Shown: positions 42,372-50,219 of the stretch, piece after piece | How the letters are laid out: every line of letters starts with the position of its first letter | Numbering within the stretch: position 1 is the stretch's first letter | NCBI GenBank assembly: GCA_046331265.1 | Contig: JAXLRE010000006.1 | Span: 48,761 to 112,760 of the forward strand | From: JAGPDB01 sp046331265 | Lineage (GTDB): Bacteria; Actinomycetota; Acidimicrobiia; IMCC26256; JAGPDB01 | Direction of reading: 5' to 3' | DNA length: 64,000 bases | Notes under the pieces: model-generated | What the model was told of the DNA's origin: nothing | The model's input: the letters and a program-made list of their open reading frames with translations, nothing else | Databases searched by the model: none | Translations under genes and position numbers: made by a program

Positions 42372-43456
42372 TCTTCTTGAACATTCTGTTCAATAAATTC
42401 TTCTTCTAAATTGTTATCTTCATCTTTAGTCATCGCAAAAATAGCAGTTGCATTATTTGCATCAAAAGCTAAATCTACTGTTCCATCTTCGAGCTTATGT
42501 CTTGTAATAAATTCGAAAAATGACCCAGGTACTTCTTTATGCACTATTTCATCGTCGTCAAATCTGAATGCTCTTGATACCATGTCTGCTCTATAAGCAG
42601 TTTGTAAAATGTTTCCAGATCTTGAAACTTCAACGGTATCTTTTATCGGTGCGTTTAAGCGGTGTTCGTCTTCAGATAATGCCATGACATCATCGACACG
42701 ATCTGTTCCATGATTAAAAGCATTACCTTCAGTTGCAATCCATGCCATTTCAGCAGAGTACTTTTTTAACTCTTCATAGGCAGATAGTAACGGTGTCGGG
42801 TGCTGTCTCGAAAATGCTGAAGCTAATGCCCCTAAAAAGTTTGTACATTTTTCTCTTGGAAGGTATTTATGTTCAGCAATGAAAGTTAAGTTGTCTAATG
42901 TTTCTTGATCGAGTGGATCGCGTGAATCTTCAACCACACTAATAACTGCTTTCTCAAAATTGTCGTCACCGACTTTTTCGGGATGGAATTCTGAAACAAA
43001 ATATTGTGGAAGAACTTCTGGTAAGTCACTATGTGCATAACTTCTACCAGTCATTTTTAATTTCTCGAGGGGATAGACATCATTATTGAAATAACCAAGA
43101 GGAATAAGAATACGAGTAATTGAAGTTTCTCCTGGAGGCAAAGAACCATTTCGAAGAGTTAATACAGTACGGACTGCACCATGATCTAGAAATATAGTTT
43201 GTTCTTCATTTTTTCGTCGTTGAAAATACTCCAATGCATGGGGCACTCGATCAAGTAGATCTGCGTAGAGAGCTAAAAATAAACTCATTGAAATTTGTGC
43301 GCGCGAAACATTTTCGTCACCAAAAGAAGAAATTTGTTCTGGAACTAAAATAACATGAGAAAAATCATCAATCCTTGCTCCACCAACTAGATCGCGTAAA
43401 ACAGAATAAATTGTTACATCAGGACTAGCAAGAATCATATTGTTTTTTTGATTCAT
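42368..43456 (-). CDS. DUF1338 protein, 2-oxoadipate dioxygenase/decarboxylase (HglS)-like
   Basis: A 362-residue member of DUF1338, the family of HglS (YdcJ), an Fe(II) enzyme converting 2-oxoadipate to D-2-hydroxyglutarate in lysine breakdown. 'FLDHGAVRT' gives His92 and Arg96 (HglS has His and Arg four apart at the equivalent site). 'AFNHGTDRVDDV' supplies His249 and 'PGSFFEFITR' Glu315; together they are a plausible 2-His-1-Glu iron site. The protein is shorter than the 450-residue Pseudomonas enzyme, like some other DUF1338 members. Its neighbours (saccharopine-dehydrogenase family, D-2-hydroxyglutarate dehydrogenase, ALDH7) strongly support the role. It starts 11 nt after the dehydrogenase stop. 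Confidence 0.8.
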   Translation of the reverse strand: MNQKNNMILASPDVTIYSVLRDLVGGARIDDFSHVILVPEQISSFGDENVSRAQISMSLFLALYADLLDRVPHALEYFQRRKNEEQTIFLDHGAVRTVLTLRNGSLPPGETSITRILIPLGYFNNDVYPLEKLKMTGRSYAHSDLPEVLPQYFVSEFHPEKVGDDNFEKAVISVVEDSRDPLDQETLDNLTFIAEHKYLPREKCTNFLGALASAFSRQHPTPLLSAYEELKKYSAEMAWIATEGNAFNHGTDRVDDVMALSEDEHRLNAPIKDTVEVSRSGNILQTAYRADMVSRAFRFDDDEIVHKEVPGSFFEFITRHKLEDGTVDLAFDANNATAIFAMTKDEDNNLEEEFIEQNVQED

Positions 43457-43467
43457 AATATTTCTTT

Positions 43468-44556
43468 CTACGTGTGAGTTACTGCAACGCCATCAGTAAA
43501 TAAATGGCCAAATGAAGTTTCGACAAGATCGTCAAAATCTATGTCTTCTTGTTTGACAAATCCACTTTGAGGAAGAACGCCTTTAGATACAAGTTCAATT
43601 ACGGCGCAACAACTAGCAGCTGTAGTCCAACTTATTGCACGCCAGTGTTTTCCATTTAATTCACGAGCATGAAAAGCTCTAACAAATGTGTCTCTAATAA
43701 GTTTCGAATCAATATGTCCTTCTGCAGCAGCATAAACATAAACAACATCGTCAGTAGTTTGTGGTTTTGCATCGAGCAACATATCCGCAATTAATTTTCT
43801 GTTGTTTCTTAAACGCATTTCGTCTGCTAAAAATGACATCAACTGACAGTGCCCAGGATAACGTAAGGTCTTATAATCTAGGTTTTCTACAACACCTGCA
43901 TAGGTATCTGTCATGGTCCCTAACCCGCCAGAAGTAATGAACGCTTCTAGTTCGATACCGTTTATGATTACTTTTTCAAGTTCTTGTAATGACGGAACAG
44001 TTTTCTTTTGTCCGTGACGTATAACATGTGCGTCGTTTAAATATTCGTTGACGATTCCTTCAGCAGACCAGTTAACAGCATAACCAAGTAAACCATGTGG
44101 TGCGCGAGGTAACGCTCCAACTCTTAGTTCGAGTGAACGAACATTATCAAATTTTCGCATAATTGATGCGCCGACAATTCCAATCAAACCAGGTGCCAAT
44201 CCACATTGAGGAACGAGTGCTTTAGTAGCTGTAGCAGAATTTTCGAGAATAAAATTTGTTGACTCTACATCTTCAGTTAGATCGAAGTAATGAATGTCAT
44301 TTTTCATTGCTGTTTTAGCAACATTGGTATTTAAAAAATATGGCATGCAGCTAACTACAGCATCGAAATTTTTCAATTTATTTTCGAGATCTATTTCATT
44401 CGTAACGTCTACTGTTTCTGTATTGAAAGGATGGTCTTTTGAAAAAGTTTGATCAAACCCGGTGACTTGTACGCCATCGTGATGAAGGAGGCTAGCGACC
44501 AGACTTCCGACTTTTCCTAGTCCTACCACTGCGACTTTATTAATTGTGCCTTCCAC
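43468..44556 (-). CDS. saccharopine dehydrogenase family enzyme (or lysine 6-dehydrogenase)
   Basis: A 362-residue NAD(P)-dependent enzyme. The Rossmann loop 'VAVVGLGKVGSLVASLLHHD' is followed by 'YFDLTEDVEST' and the family hallmark 'LVPQCGLAPGLIGIVGASI'. 'RVGALPRAPHGLLGYAVNWS' is typical of both the glutamate-forming saccharopine dehydrogenase (LYS9 type) and of lysine 6-dehydrogenase. Either would make 2-aminoadipate semialdehyde. No separate lysine-ketoglutarate reductase is seen, which slightly favours the direct lysine dehydrogenase. It heads the minus-strand operon with the HglS-like gene, divergent from the flavoprotein gene. Confidence 0.85.
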   Translation of the reverse strand: MEGTINKVAVVGLGKVGSLVASLLHHDGVQVTGFDQTFSKDHPFNTETVDVTNEIDLENKLKNFDAVVSCMPYFLNTNVAKTAMKNDIHYFDLTEDVESTNFILENSATATKALVPQCGLAPGLIGIVGASIMRKFDNVRSLELRVGALPRAPHGLLGYAVNWSAEGIVNEYLNDAHVIRHGQKKTVPSLQELEKVIINGIELEAFITSGGLGTMTDTYAGVVENLDYKTLRYPGHCQLMSFLADEMRLRNNRKLIADMLLDAKPQTTDDVVYVYAAAEGHIDSKLIRDTFVRAFHARELNGKHWRAISWTTAASCCAVIELVSKGVLPQSGFVKQEDIDFDDLVETSFGHLFTDGVAVTHT

Positions 44557-44577
44557 ATATCCTCCATTACAGATCTA

Positions 44578-44602
44578 ATATCTTATTGTCGACTAAGAAT
44601 AT
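44578..44602. promoter_or_regulatory. inverted repeat in the divergent lysine-catabolism promoter region
   Basis: ATATCTTA (44578-44585) and TAAGAATAT (44594-44602) form an imperfect inverted repeat around TTGTCGAC. It lies between the divergent operons, and its right half covers the place of the -35 for a TATAAT at 44617-44622. Candidate operator for a regulator not found in the window. Confidence 0.3.
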
Positions 44603-44650
44603 GATTTTGTTAAGCTTATAATTCCAATACATTTGGAAGAAAGAGACAAT

Positions 44651-46078
44651 ATGGACAATGCGGAAGTTATTTCGAGACTGAGAGAGATCGCCAGTGTTCT
44701 TGACAGTGCTGACGGCGCTGCTTTAGAAACTTTTCTAGTCGATGGTCGAAATAACCATGGTGAAGCATTATGTATTGTTTCGCCAAATGATTTATCGGAA
44801 TTAAAAGCAGTAGTTAAATTCTGTGTTGATAACGATATAAAAATTGTTCCACAAGGTGCACGTACCGGTTTAGTTGGTGCGAGCGTACCATTAGGAGACG
44901 ACGCTAGAAATTGTGTAATTGTTTCGATGGAAAAATATCGAATGCCAATTGTCTATAACAATGTGGACGGTAGAGTTTTAGTTTCTGCAGGAATGCATTT
45001 AGAAGAAGTAAATGAATTTTTACAACCTCATGGTGTAAAAGTTGCAATCGATATTAGTGTTGATCCTTCTTTTGGAGGAATGGCTGCAACCAATGTTGGT
45101 GGATCAAGTGTCGTGCGTTATGGGAATTTCCGTGATATGACAACTGGTGTTGAAGTCGTTTTAGCAGATAGTGAAACAAGTCTTTACTCAACTATTAATA
45201 GACCGGTAAAAGATAATTCCAAACTTGATTTCACAGGTACTTTTATTGGTTCTGGTGGGGCGCTAGGAGTAATTTCGCGAGTTGAATTAAAGACGTTTCC
45301 TTTAATAGGTAACTCGCATTGTTTTTGGATAAAGCTAGACAAAGATCGAGATATTTCTGATTTGTTAATAAAGATAAAATCCCATTTCGGTGAGAAATTA
45401 CTTAGTTGTGAATTTGTTTCCCATGAAGCGTTAGAAGCCATAGCTATTTCCGAAGAACAGCAACAGTCAAATGTTTCGTTGCCTTTTGGTGACGATACTT
45501 CTGTGGATTCAATTTTTGTAGAGTTCGAATCAGGTGAACAAGATTTTGACATAGATGAGCAAGCGCAATCTTTGGTGATGGAATTTCTTGAAGCTGTCGG
45601 CATTGATGATGTTGTATTTGTTGATACTAAAAATACTTGGGACATTAGACATCGAATGTCAGATGCTGTAAGAGTTTCGGGTCAAAAGTTAATAGGATGC
45701 GATATTTCTACCACTGCAAATAATGTATTTTTATTAAGAACTCGTATACGTGAAAAACTTGATGCTTTATACCCTGATTTAACTGTGGCAGATTTTGGCC
45801 ACTTAGGTGATGGGGGATTGCATATGAATGTTGTAGTTCCATTTGGAACTGAATTTGATGAAGGTCAAGTACTTGATGTTCGAAAAGCTATTTCAGATGA
45901 GGTTATGGAAATTGGTGGAAGTATTTCTGCTGAACATGGTAGAGGTTTGACTAATAGACCGGTGTTGCAACAATATTTTGATCCAGTAGGCGAAAATCTT
46001 TTTGCATCGCTGAAAGATGCTGTTGATCCGTTTAACATTTTGGGACACAACGGTACCGCACCATTTATAGAACGATAA
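44651..46078 (+). CDS. FAD-linked D-2-hydroxyglutarate dehydrogenase-like oxidase
   Basis: A 475-residue flavoprotein of the FAD-binding type 4 / GlcD family. The PCMH-type FAD domain has 'IKIVPQGARTGLVGASVPLG' and 'GMAATNVGGSSVVRYGNFRD'. The C-terminal oxidase domain has 'DFGHLGDGGLHMNVVVP' and 'SAEHGRGL', the pattern of D-lactate and D-2-hydroxyglutarate dehydrogenases. Given the HglS-like gene next door, the likely reaction is D-2-hydroxyglutarate to 2-oxoglutarate. ATG 44651 is preceded by an AAGAAAGAG-type site and a TATAAT at 44617. An upstream TTG at 44633 is less likely. Confidence 0.87.
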   Translation: MDNAEVISRLREIASVLDSADGAALETFLVDGRNNHGEALCIVSPNDLSELKAVVKFCVDNDIKIVPQGARTGLVGASVPLGDDARNCVIVSMEKYRMPIVYNNVDGRVLVSAGMHLEEVNEFLQPHGVKVAIDISVDPSFGGMAATNVGGSSVVRYGNFRDMTTGVEVVLADSETSLYSTINRPVKDNSKLDFTGTFIGSGGALGVISRVELKTFPLIGNSHCFWIKLDKDRDISDLLIKIKSHFGEKLLSCEFVSHEALEAIAISEEQQQSNVSLPFGDDTSVDSIFVEFESGEQDFDIDEQAQSLVMEFLEAVGIDDVVFVDTKNTWDIRHRMSDAVRVSGQKLIGCDISTTANNVFLLRTRIREKLDALYPDLTVADFGHLGDGGLHMNVVVPFGTEFDEGQVLDVRKAISDEVMEIGGSISAEHGRGLTNRPVLQQYFDPVGENLFASLKDAVDPFNILGHNGTAPFIER

Positions 46079-46089
46079 CAGGGGATGAA

Positions 46090-47688
46090 ATGAGTAACTT
46101 TATACTTTCAGAAAAAATTTCTAATAAAGAGATTCCATCTACAGCAGATATTGCTGAAGAAGTTCGAAAAGTTATTGATTTGTTGAACATCGACTTAACT
46201 CAATATGGTTTTGAAAAATTAGATGCCGATACTAATGCCGGAACCGTTGATGGAAAAGTTTTTGCGCGAACACCTATAACGGGTGAAAGCTATGGGTGTG
46301 TAAAAGCAGATAATGTTAAAGATGTAGAAATAGCTTGCGAAAAAGCTATGCAAGCATTTTTAGAATATAGAAAAATACCCTCACCTGTGCGGGGTGAATT
46401 TGTTCGTCATTTTGGAAATTTATTACGCCAATACAAAACTGAACTTGGTTTCATTGTCAGCGTCGAAGCAGGAAAGATAATTAGTGAAGGACTCGGTGAA
46501 GTTCAAGAGATGATAGACATAGCTGATTTTGCGCTTGGTCTGTCTCGTCAACTTTATGGAAAAACAATTGCAAGTGAACGTCCTAATCATGTTATGAGAG
46601 AAACATGGCATCCATTAGGTCCCGTAGGTGCAGTTACAGCATTTAATTTTCCTGTTGCTGTGTGGGCATGGAATGCCTGTATCGCTTTTGTTTGTGGAGA
46701 CCCTGTTGTTTTTAAGCCTTCAGATAAAAGTGTTATTGCTCCAATTATTTGCCACGAGTTAGCAAAACGTGCGGCTCGAGAATGTGGAATTGATGAGAAC
46801 ATTTCGCAACTACTTATGGGTGGTCCAGAAATTGCAGTTGCTTTAGCTGAGAACGAAAATATTGCTTTGCTTAGTGTTACTGGATCTGTCGCTGCGGGTT
46901 CTGCGTTAGCTCCGATTGTTCAAAAACGTTATGGCAAAACGCTTTTAGAGCTAGGTGGAAACAACGCCATGATTGTTACACCGAGTGCAGATTTAGATTT
47001 AGCTTTAAGAGCAATAACTTTTGCTGCTGCGGGTACAGCTGGGCAGCGTTGTACTACTTTGCGTCGATTAATTGTCCATAGAAGTATTTCACAAGATTTG
47101 TTAGGACGAATCTCGCGTGCATATGAAACTTTGAACGTTGGTAATCCTTTATTTGGTGAAACTTTAGTGGGCCCAATAATTGCTAAACCTGCGAGCGACA
47201 TGTTGGATGAATCTTGTTCTATCGCAAGCGAAGCGGGTGAAGTTTTAGTTGATCCTGTCCGTGTTCATGAATCAAGTGCACCAAATGCATTTTATAGAAG
47301 ACCTGGTTTAGTGAAAGTTGATAGCCATATCGACTTACTAGAGAAAGAAACTTTTGCGCCTTTGCTTTATGTAATTGAATATGAAACTTTAGATGAAGCT
47401 ATAGAAATGAATAATTCTGTTCCACAAGGGTTATCGTCTTCGATATTTACTAATGATGTAAGAGAAGCTGAAACTTTTATTTCTAACTGGGGATCAGATT
47501 GTGGAATCGCGAACGTTAACATCGGACCATCCGGTGCTGAAATCGGCGGTGCTTTTGGTGGAGAAAAGACTACAGGTGGAGGACGTGAGTCAGGCTCTGA
47601 CGCATGGAAAACATATATGCGTGTACAAACAAATACAATTAACTTTGGTGATACTTTGCCGCTAGCTCAAGGCGTTGAATTCCTCTAA
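46090..47688 (+). CDS. ALDH7-type aldehyde dehydrogenase (2-aminoadipate semialdehyde)
   Basis: A 532-residue NAD-dependent aldehyde dehydrogenase. 'LGPVGAVTAFNFPVAVWAWN' and 'VVFKPSDKSVIAP' bind NAD. General-base Glu287 is in 'LLELGGNNAMIV', and the catalytic nucleophile Cys321 is in 'TAGQRCTTLRRL'. The GGNNA and GQRCTT-RR forms are marks of ALDH7 (antiquitin), which oxidises 2-aminoadipate semialdehyde to 2-aminoadipate in lysine catabolism. It follows the flavoprotein gene by 11 nt with a GGGGA site. A perfect palindrome lies just after its stop. Confidence 0.92.
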   Translation: MSNFILSEKISNKEIPSTADIAEEVRKVIDLLNIDLTQYGFEKLDADTNAGTVDGKVFARTPITGESYGCVKADNVKDVEIACEKAMQAFLEYRKIPSPVRGEFVRHFGNLLRQYKTELGFIVSVEAGKIISEGLGEVQEMIDIADFALGLSRQLYGKTIASERPNHVMRETWHPLGPVGAVTAFNFPVAVWAWNACIAFVCGDPVVFKPSDKSVIAPIICHELAKRAARECGIDENISQLLMGGPEIAVALAENENIALLSVTGSVAAGSALAPIVQKRYGKTLLELGGNNAMIVTPSADLDLALRAITFAAAGTAGQRCTTLRRLIVHRSISQDLLGRISRAYETLNVGNPLFGETLVGPIIAKPASDMLDESCSIASEAGEVLVDPVRVHESSAPNAFYRRPGLVKVDSHIDLLEKETFAPLLYVIEYETLDEAIEMNNSVPQGLSSSIFTNDVREAETFISNWGSDCGIANVNIGPSGAEIGGAFGGEKTTGGGRESGSDAWKTYMRVQTNTINFGDTLPLAQGVEFL

Positions 47689-47702
47689 CCCCCTTCTTCC
47701 GT

Positions 47703-47753
47703 CGTGTTGGGTCGATAAACTATCATTTTTCGATAGTTTATCGACCCAACACG
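47703..47753. repeat. interspersed GTTGGGT palindrome (type B, perfect)
   Basis: Two 22-nt arms, beginning CGTGTTGGGTCG and ending CGACCCAACACG, pair without a mismatch around a 7-nt loop ATTTTTC. The unit lies between the convergent ALDH and decarboxylase genes. It lacks a following T run, so it is not a standard terminator. Confidence 0.92.
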
Positions 47754-47764
47754 AGAACAATGAT

Positions 47765-49132
47765 CTAGGCCATAGCGTCGATAATTAGTTTTAAATCATC
47801 GAGAGTTGTTGTTGGATTAGTGATGCACAATCGTAAAAGTGTTTCTCCATTTACAGATGTAGGAACGACAAAAGCATATTCCTTCTCTAACATTGCATCA
47901 CACCACGAATAATATTGTTCGCTATTCCAGTTTTTTCGACGAATCAATAAAACACTGAGCTGAGGTTCAATCGCGAGCTCAACATGTGAACAACCTTCAA
48001 TATATGTAGCTCCTGCTTTAGTCGTGTCGATACAAGTTGTTATTGCTTGTTTAAATGCATCAGTTCCATGCACAGCTAATGTAAACCAAAGAGGCAGGCC
48101 TCGAGCACGTCTAGTTAAATGATGTGCATAATCAGAAGGATTAAATTCTTGCGTGTCGGTAACAGGATCTAAATATTCTGCATGTTGTGAATGTGCAAGT
48201 CTTGCGTCAAGAGGATCTTTGTAAATTAAAGCAGCACAATCGTAAGGAGAGAAAAGCCACTTGTGTGGGTCCACAACAAAACTGTCTGCTTGTATAACTC
48301 CGTCGAATAGTGAAGCTGTCTCATCGCACAGCATCGCAGCACCGCCATAAGCACCATCTACGTGAAACCAAATTTCATTATCCCAAGCTATTTTTCCTGT
48401 ATGTTTTAGATCGTCAACATATCCTGTATTAGTAGCTCCTGCTGTTGCTGCGATAGCAAATATTCGCGAACGATCAGAAGGAGAAAGCTCATCTAATGCT
48501 TTTTGTAAATTACTTGCAGTTAAACGATTAAATTCATCGCCTTCTACATTAAAAATATCGACATCCATTGCCATTGCAGCATGACGAATAGAAGAGTGTG
48601 CACTAGGAGCACAAGCAATAGCTAATCTTTCACGCTCCATGTTTGGATTCACTCTTCTGAACCAGTGGCGTGCTGCTATCAGTGCAGATAAATTAGCTGC
48701 TGTCCCACCAGATACGAATACGCCAGCAGCACTTTGTTCGTAACCAATGACATCCATTATGTATCTAAGTGCTTGATTTTCCGCAGCAACAACTCCAGCA
48801 CCTTCAAGCCAGGTTCCACCATACATAGAACAAGCAGAAACCACCACATCGAAAAGTGATGCTGCATTTGCTGGAGCATTAGTAACGAAAGCTAAATAGC
48901 GAGGATGATCTGTAGAGATAGTTGCAGGTTCAACAACTTGTTTAAAAAAATCGAAAGCCTTTTCGCCGCCCAAACCTTTTGCTGTAATTACATCTTTAAA
49001 TAAAGGCAATAATTCTTGAGGAGATTTTGTGCTTCCTAATGCAGGTGGATCTTCTTCTAATCTGAAAAGAACAAAGTCTAAAATTTCTCTAGCAAGCTTT
49101 ACTGTATCGTCATCAAATTTATGTAAGCCCAT
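47765..49132 (-). CDS. group II PLP-dependent amino acid decarboxylase
   Basis: A 455-residue fold-type I enzyme of the aromatic-amino-acid/glutamate/diaminobutyrate decarboxylase family. The phosphate loop 'VSGGTAANLSALIAARHW', the stacking-residue region 'CAPSAHSSIRHAAMAM', 'IWFHVDGAYGGAAM' with the PLP-binding Asp, and Lys291 in 'VDPHKWLFSP' are all present. The substrate is not evident: aromatic amino acids, glutamate, 2,4-diaminobutyrate and others are decarboxylated by relatives. Its ATG follows the ureohydrolase stop with no gap, so the two products probably serve one amine pathway. Confidence 0.86.
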   Translation of the reverse strand: MGLHKFDDDTVKLAREILDFVLFRLEEDPPALGSTKSPQELLPLFKDVITAKGLGGEKAFDFFKQVVEPATISTDHPRYLAFVTNAPANAASLFDVVVSACSMYGGTWLEGAGVVAAENQALRYIMDVIGYEQSAAGVFVSGGTAANLSALIAARHWFRRVNPNMERERLAIACAPSAHSSIRHAAMAMDVDIFNVEGDEFNRLTASNLQKALDELSPSDRSRIFAIAATAGATNTGYVDDLKHTGKIAWDNEIWFHVDGAYGGAAMLCDETASLFDGVIQADSFVVDPHKWLFSPYDCAALIYKDPLDARLAHSQHAEYLDPVTDTQEFNPSDYAHHLTRRARGLPLWFTLAVHGTDAFKQAITTCIDTTKAGATYIEGCSHVELAIEPQLSVLLIRRKNWNSEQYYSWCDAMLEKEYAFVVPTSVNGETLLRLCITNPTTTLDDLKLIIDAMA

Positions 49133-50176
49133 TTATTTAGTGTCTCGTTTTTTAGCAGCTAATCCAGAAAGGACTTCCCACACAACGCGATGTGCGACAT
49201 TAATTGTTGTTTCACTCACATCGTAAGGCGGTGAAAGTTCAACTATATCCATACCAACCAAATTTGTTTCATATGCAATTTGTCTTACACAACGTAATAG
49301 ATCAGTTGATGTCATGCCGCCAGGTTCAGGGGTACCTGTACCAGGAGCAATGCTTGGATCTAATACATCTACATCAACACTTAAATATAAGTATTGTGTT
49401 CCTTCTAAAGCTTGATCAATAGCTTCTCTCAGAACGCTTTTGATTCCTTTATCCCAGATGTCTTGGCAAGTATGCCAGCGCATACCTTGATCTTTCATCC
49501 AAGCAAACTCTTCTGCGCCTGGCCAATAACCGCGTAAACCAACTTGAATAAAGTTTTTTCCATTAACTACACCTGACTCGATAAGTCTTCTCATTGGTGT
49601 TCCATGGCTATATAAGTTTCCGTCGATAATATTTCCTGTATCCGCATGTGCATCGAAATGAATCATGCCGACATTGCCCATTCCATATTTTTTAGCAACA
49701 GCCGTAACACTAGGAACAGCTATCGAGTGATCTCCACCTAGCGCTATAGAAAATATTGACCTCGAAGTTACTTCATAAACTCGATCCTCAATGCTTTGAC
49801 GCGATATATCCCACATTCCTGCTTTGCATATAGCATCTGCAAAATCAACACAGGTTAAGTAATCAAATATTTCTACACCTAAATCAATATTGTAGGTTCC
49901 TGGGTGGTACCAATTTGATCTTAATGCTGCTGGACCGAATCTTGCACCGGGTCTATTTGAAACGTTTGCATCATATGGTGCACCAACAACTGCTACATCT
50001 GGTTTAAATTCATCTAATTGTGATGGCTCAGTCAAATATGGAAACTTACCAAAGCTAAGTAGACCTTGATACTGTGGCGCATCTAATTGTTCCGCCATGC
50101 CTGGAGGAATTAATTTAGCTAATTCAGGAGAAATATTTTGTTGACCATTTTCATTTATATTGCTGGATTTATCCAT
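49133..50176 (-). CDS. agmatinase / arginase family ureohydrolase
   Basis: A 347-residue binuclear-manganese ureohydrolase. 'GVPYDANV' does not appear in full, but 'VVGAPYDANVSNRPGARFGP' does, as in agmatinases. The metal motifs are 'ALGGDHSIAVPSV', 'IHFDAHADTGN' and 'YLSVDVDVLDPSIAPGTGTP'. 'PGGMTSTDLLRC' follows. Agmatine would give putrescine and urea; guanidinobutyrate, guanidinopropionate or other guanidino compounds are also handled by relatives. It is the first gene of a two-gene operon with the decarboxylase. Confidence 0.86.
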   Translation of the reverse strand: MDKSSNINENGQQNISPELAKLIPPGMAEQLDAPQYQGLLSFGKFPYLTEPSQLDEFKPDVAVVGAPYDANVSNRPGARFGPAALRSNWYHPGTYNIDLGVEIFDYLTCVDFADAICKAGMWDISRQSIEDRVYEVTSRSIFSIALGGDHSIAVPSVTAVAKKYGMGNVGMIHFDAHADTGNIIDGNLYSHGTPMRRLIESGVVNGKNFIQVGLRGYWPGAEEFAWMKDQGMRWHTCQDIWDKGIKSVLREAIDQALEGTQYLYLSVDVDVLDPSIAPGTGTPEPGGMTSTDLLRCVRQIAYETNLVGMDIVELSPPYDVSETTINVAHRVVWEVLSGLAAKKRDTK

Positions 50177-50219
50177 AAGAATAGATTATTCGAAGTTGCT
50201 TAGCATTACACGAACTAAA

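Noticed and set aside
45184..45645. A 153-codon minus-strand frame within the flavoprotein gene
   Set aside because: Shadow of the D-2-hydroxyglutarate dehydrogenase-like gene, Ser/Thr-rich as expected for antisense reading.
47703..47753. Perfect palindrome as an ordinary bidirectional terminator
   Set aside because: Neither side has the T run needed for intrinsic termination, while the same ends recur at six other loci. It is treated as part of a repeat family, though it may still influence transcript ends.
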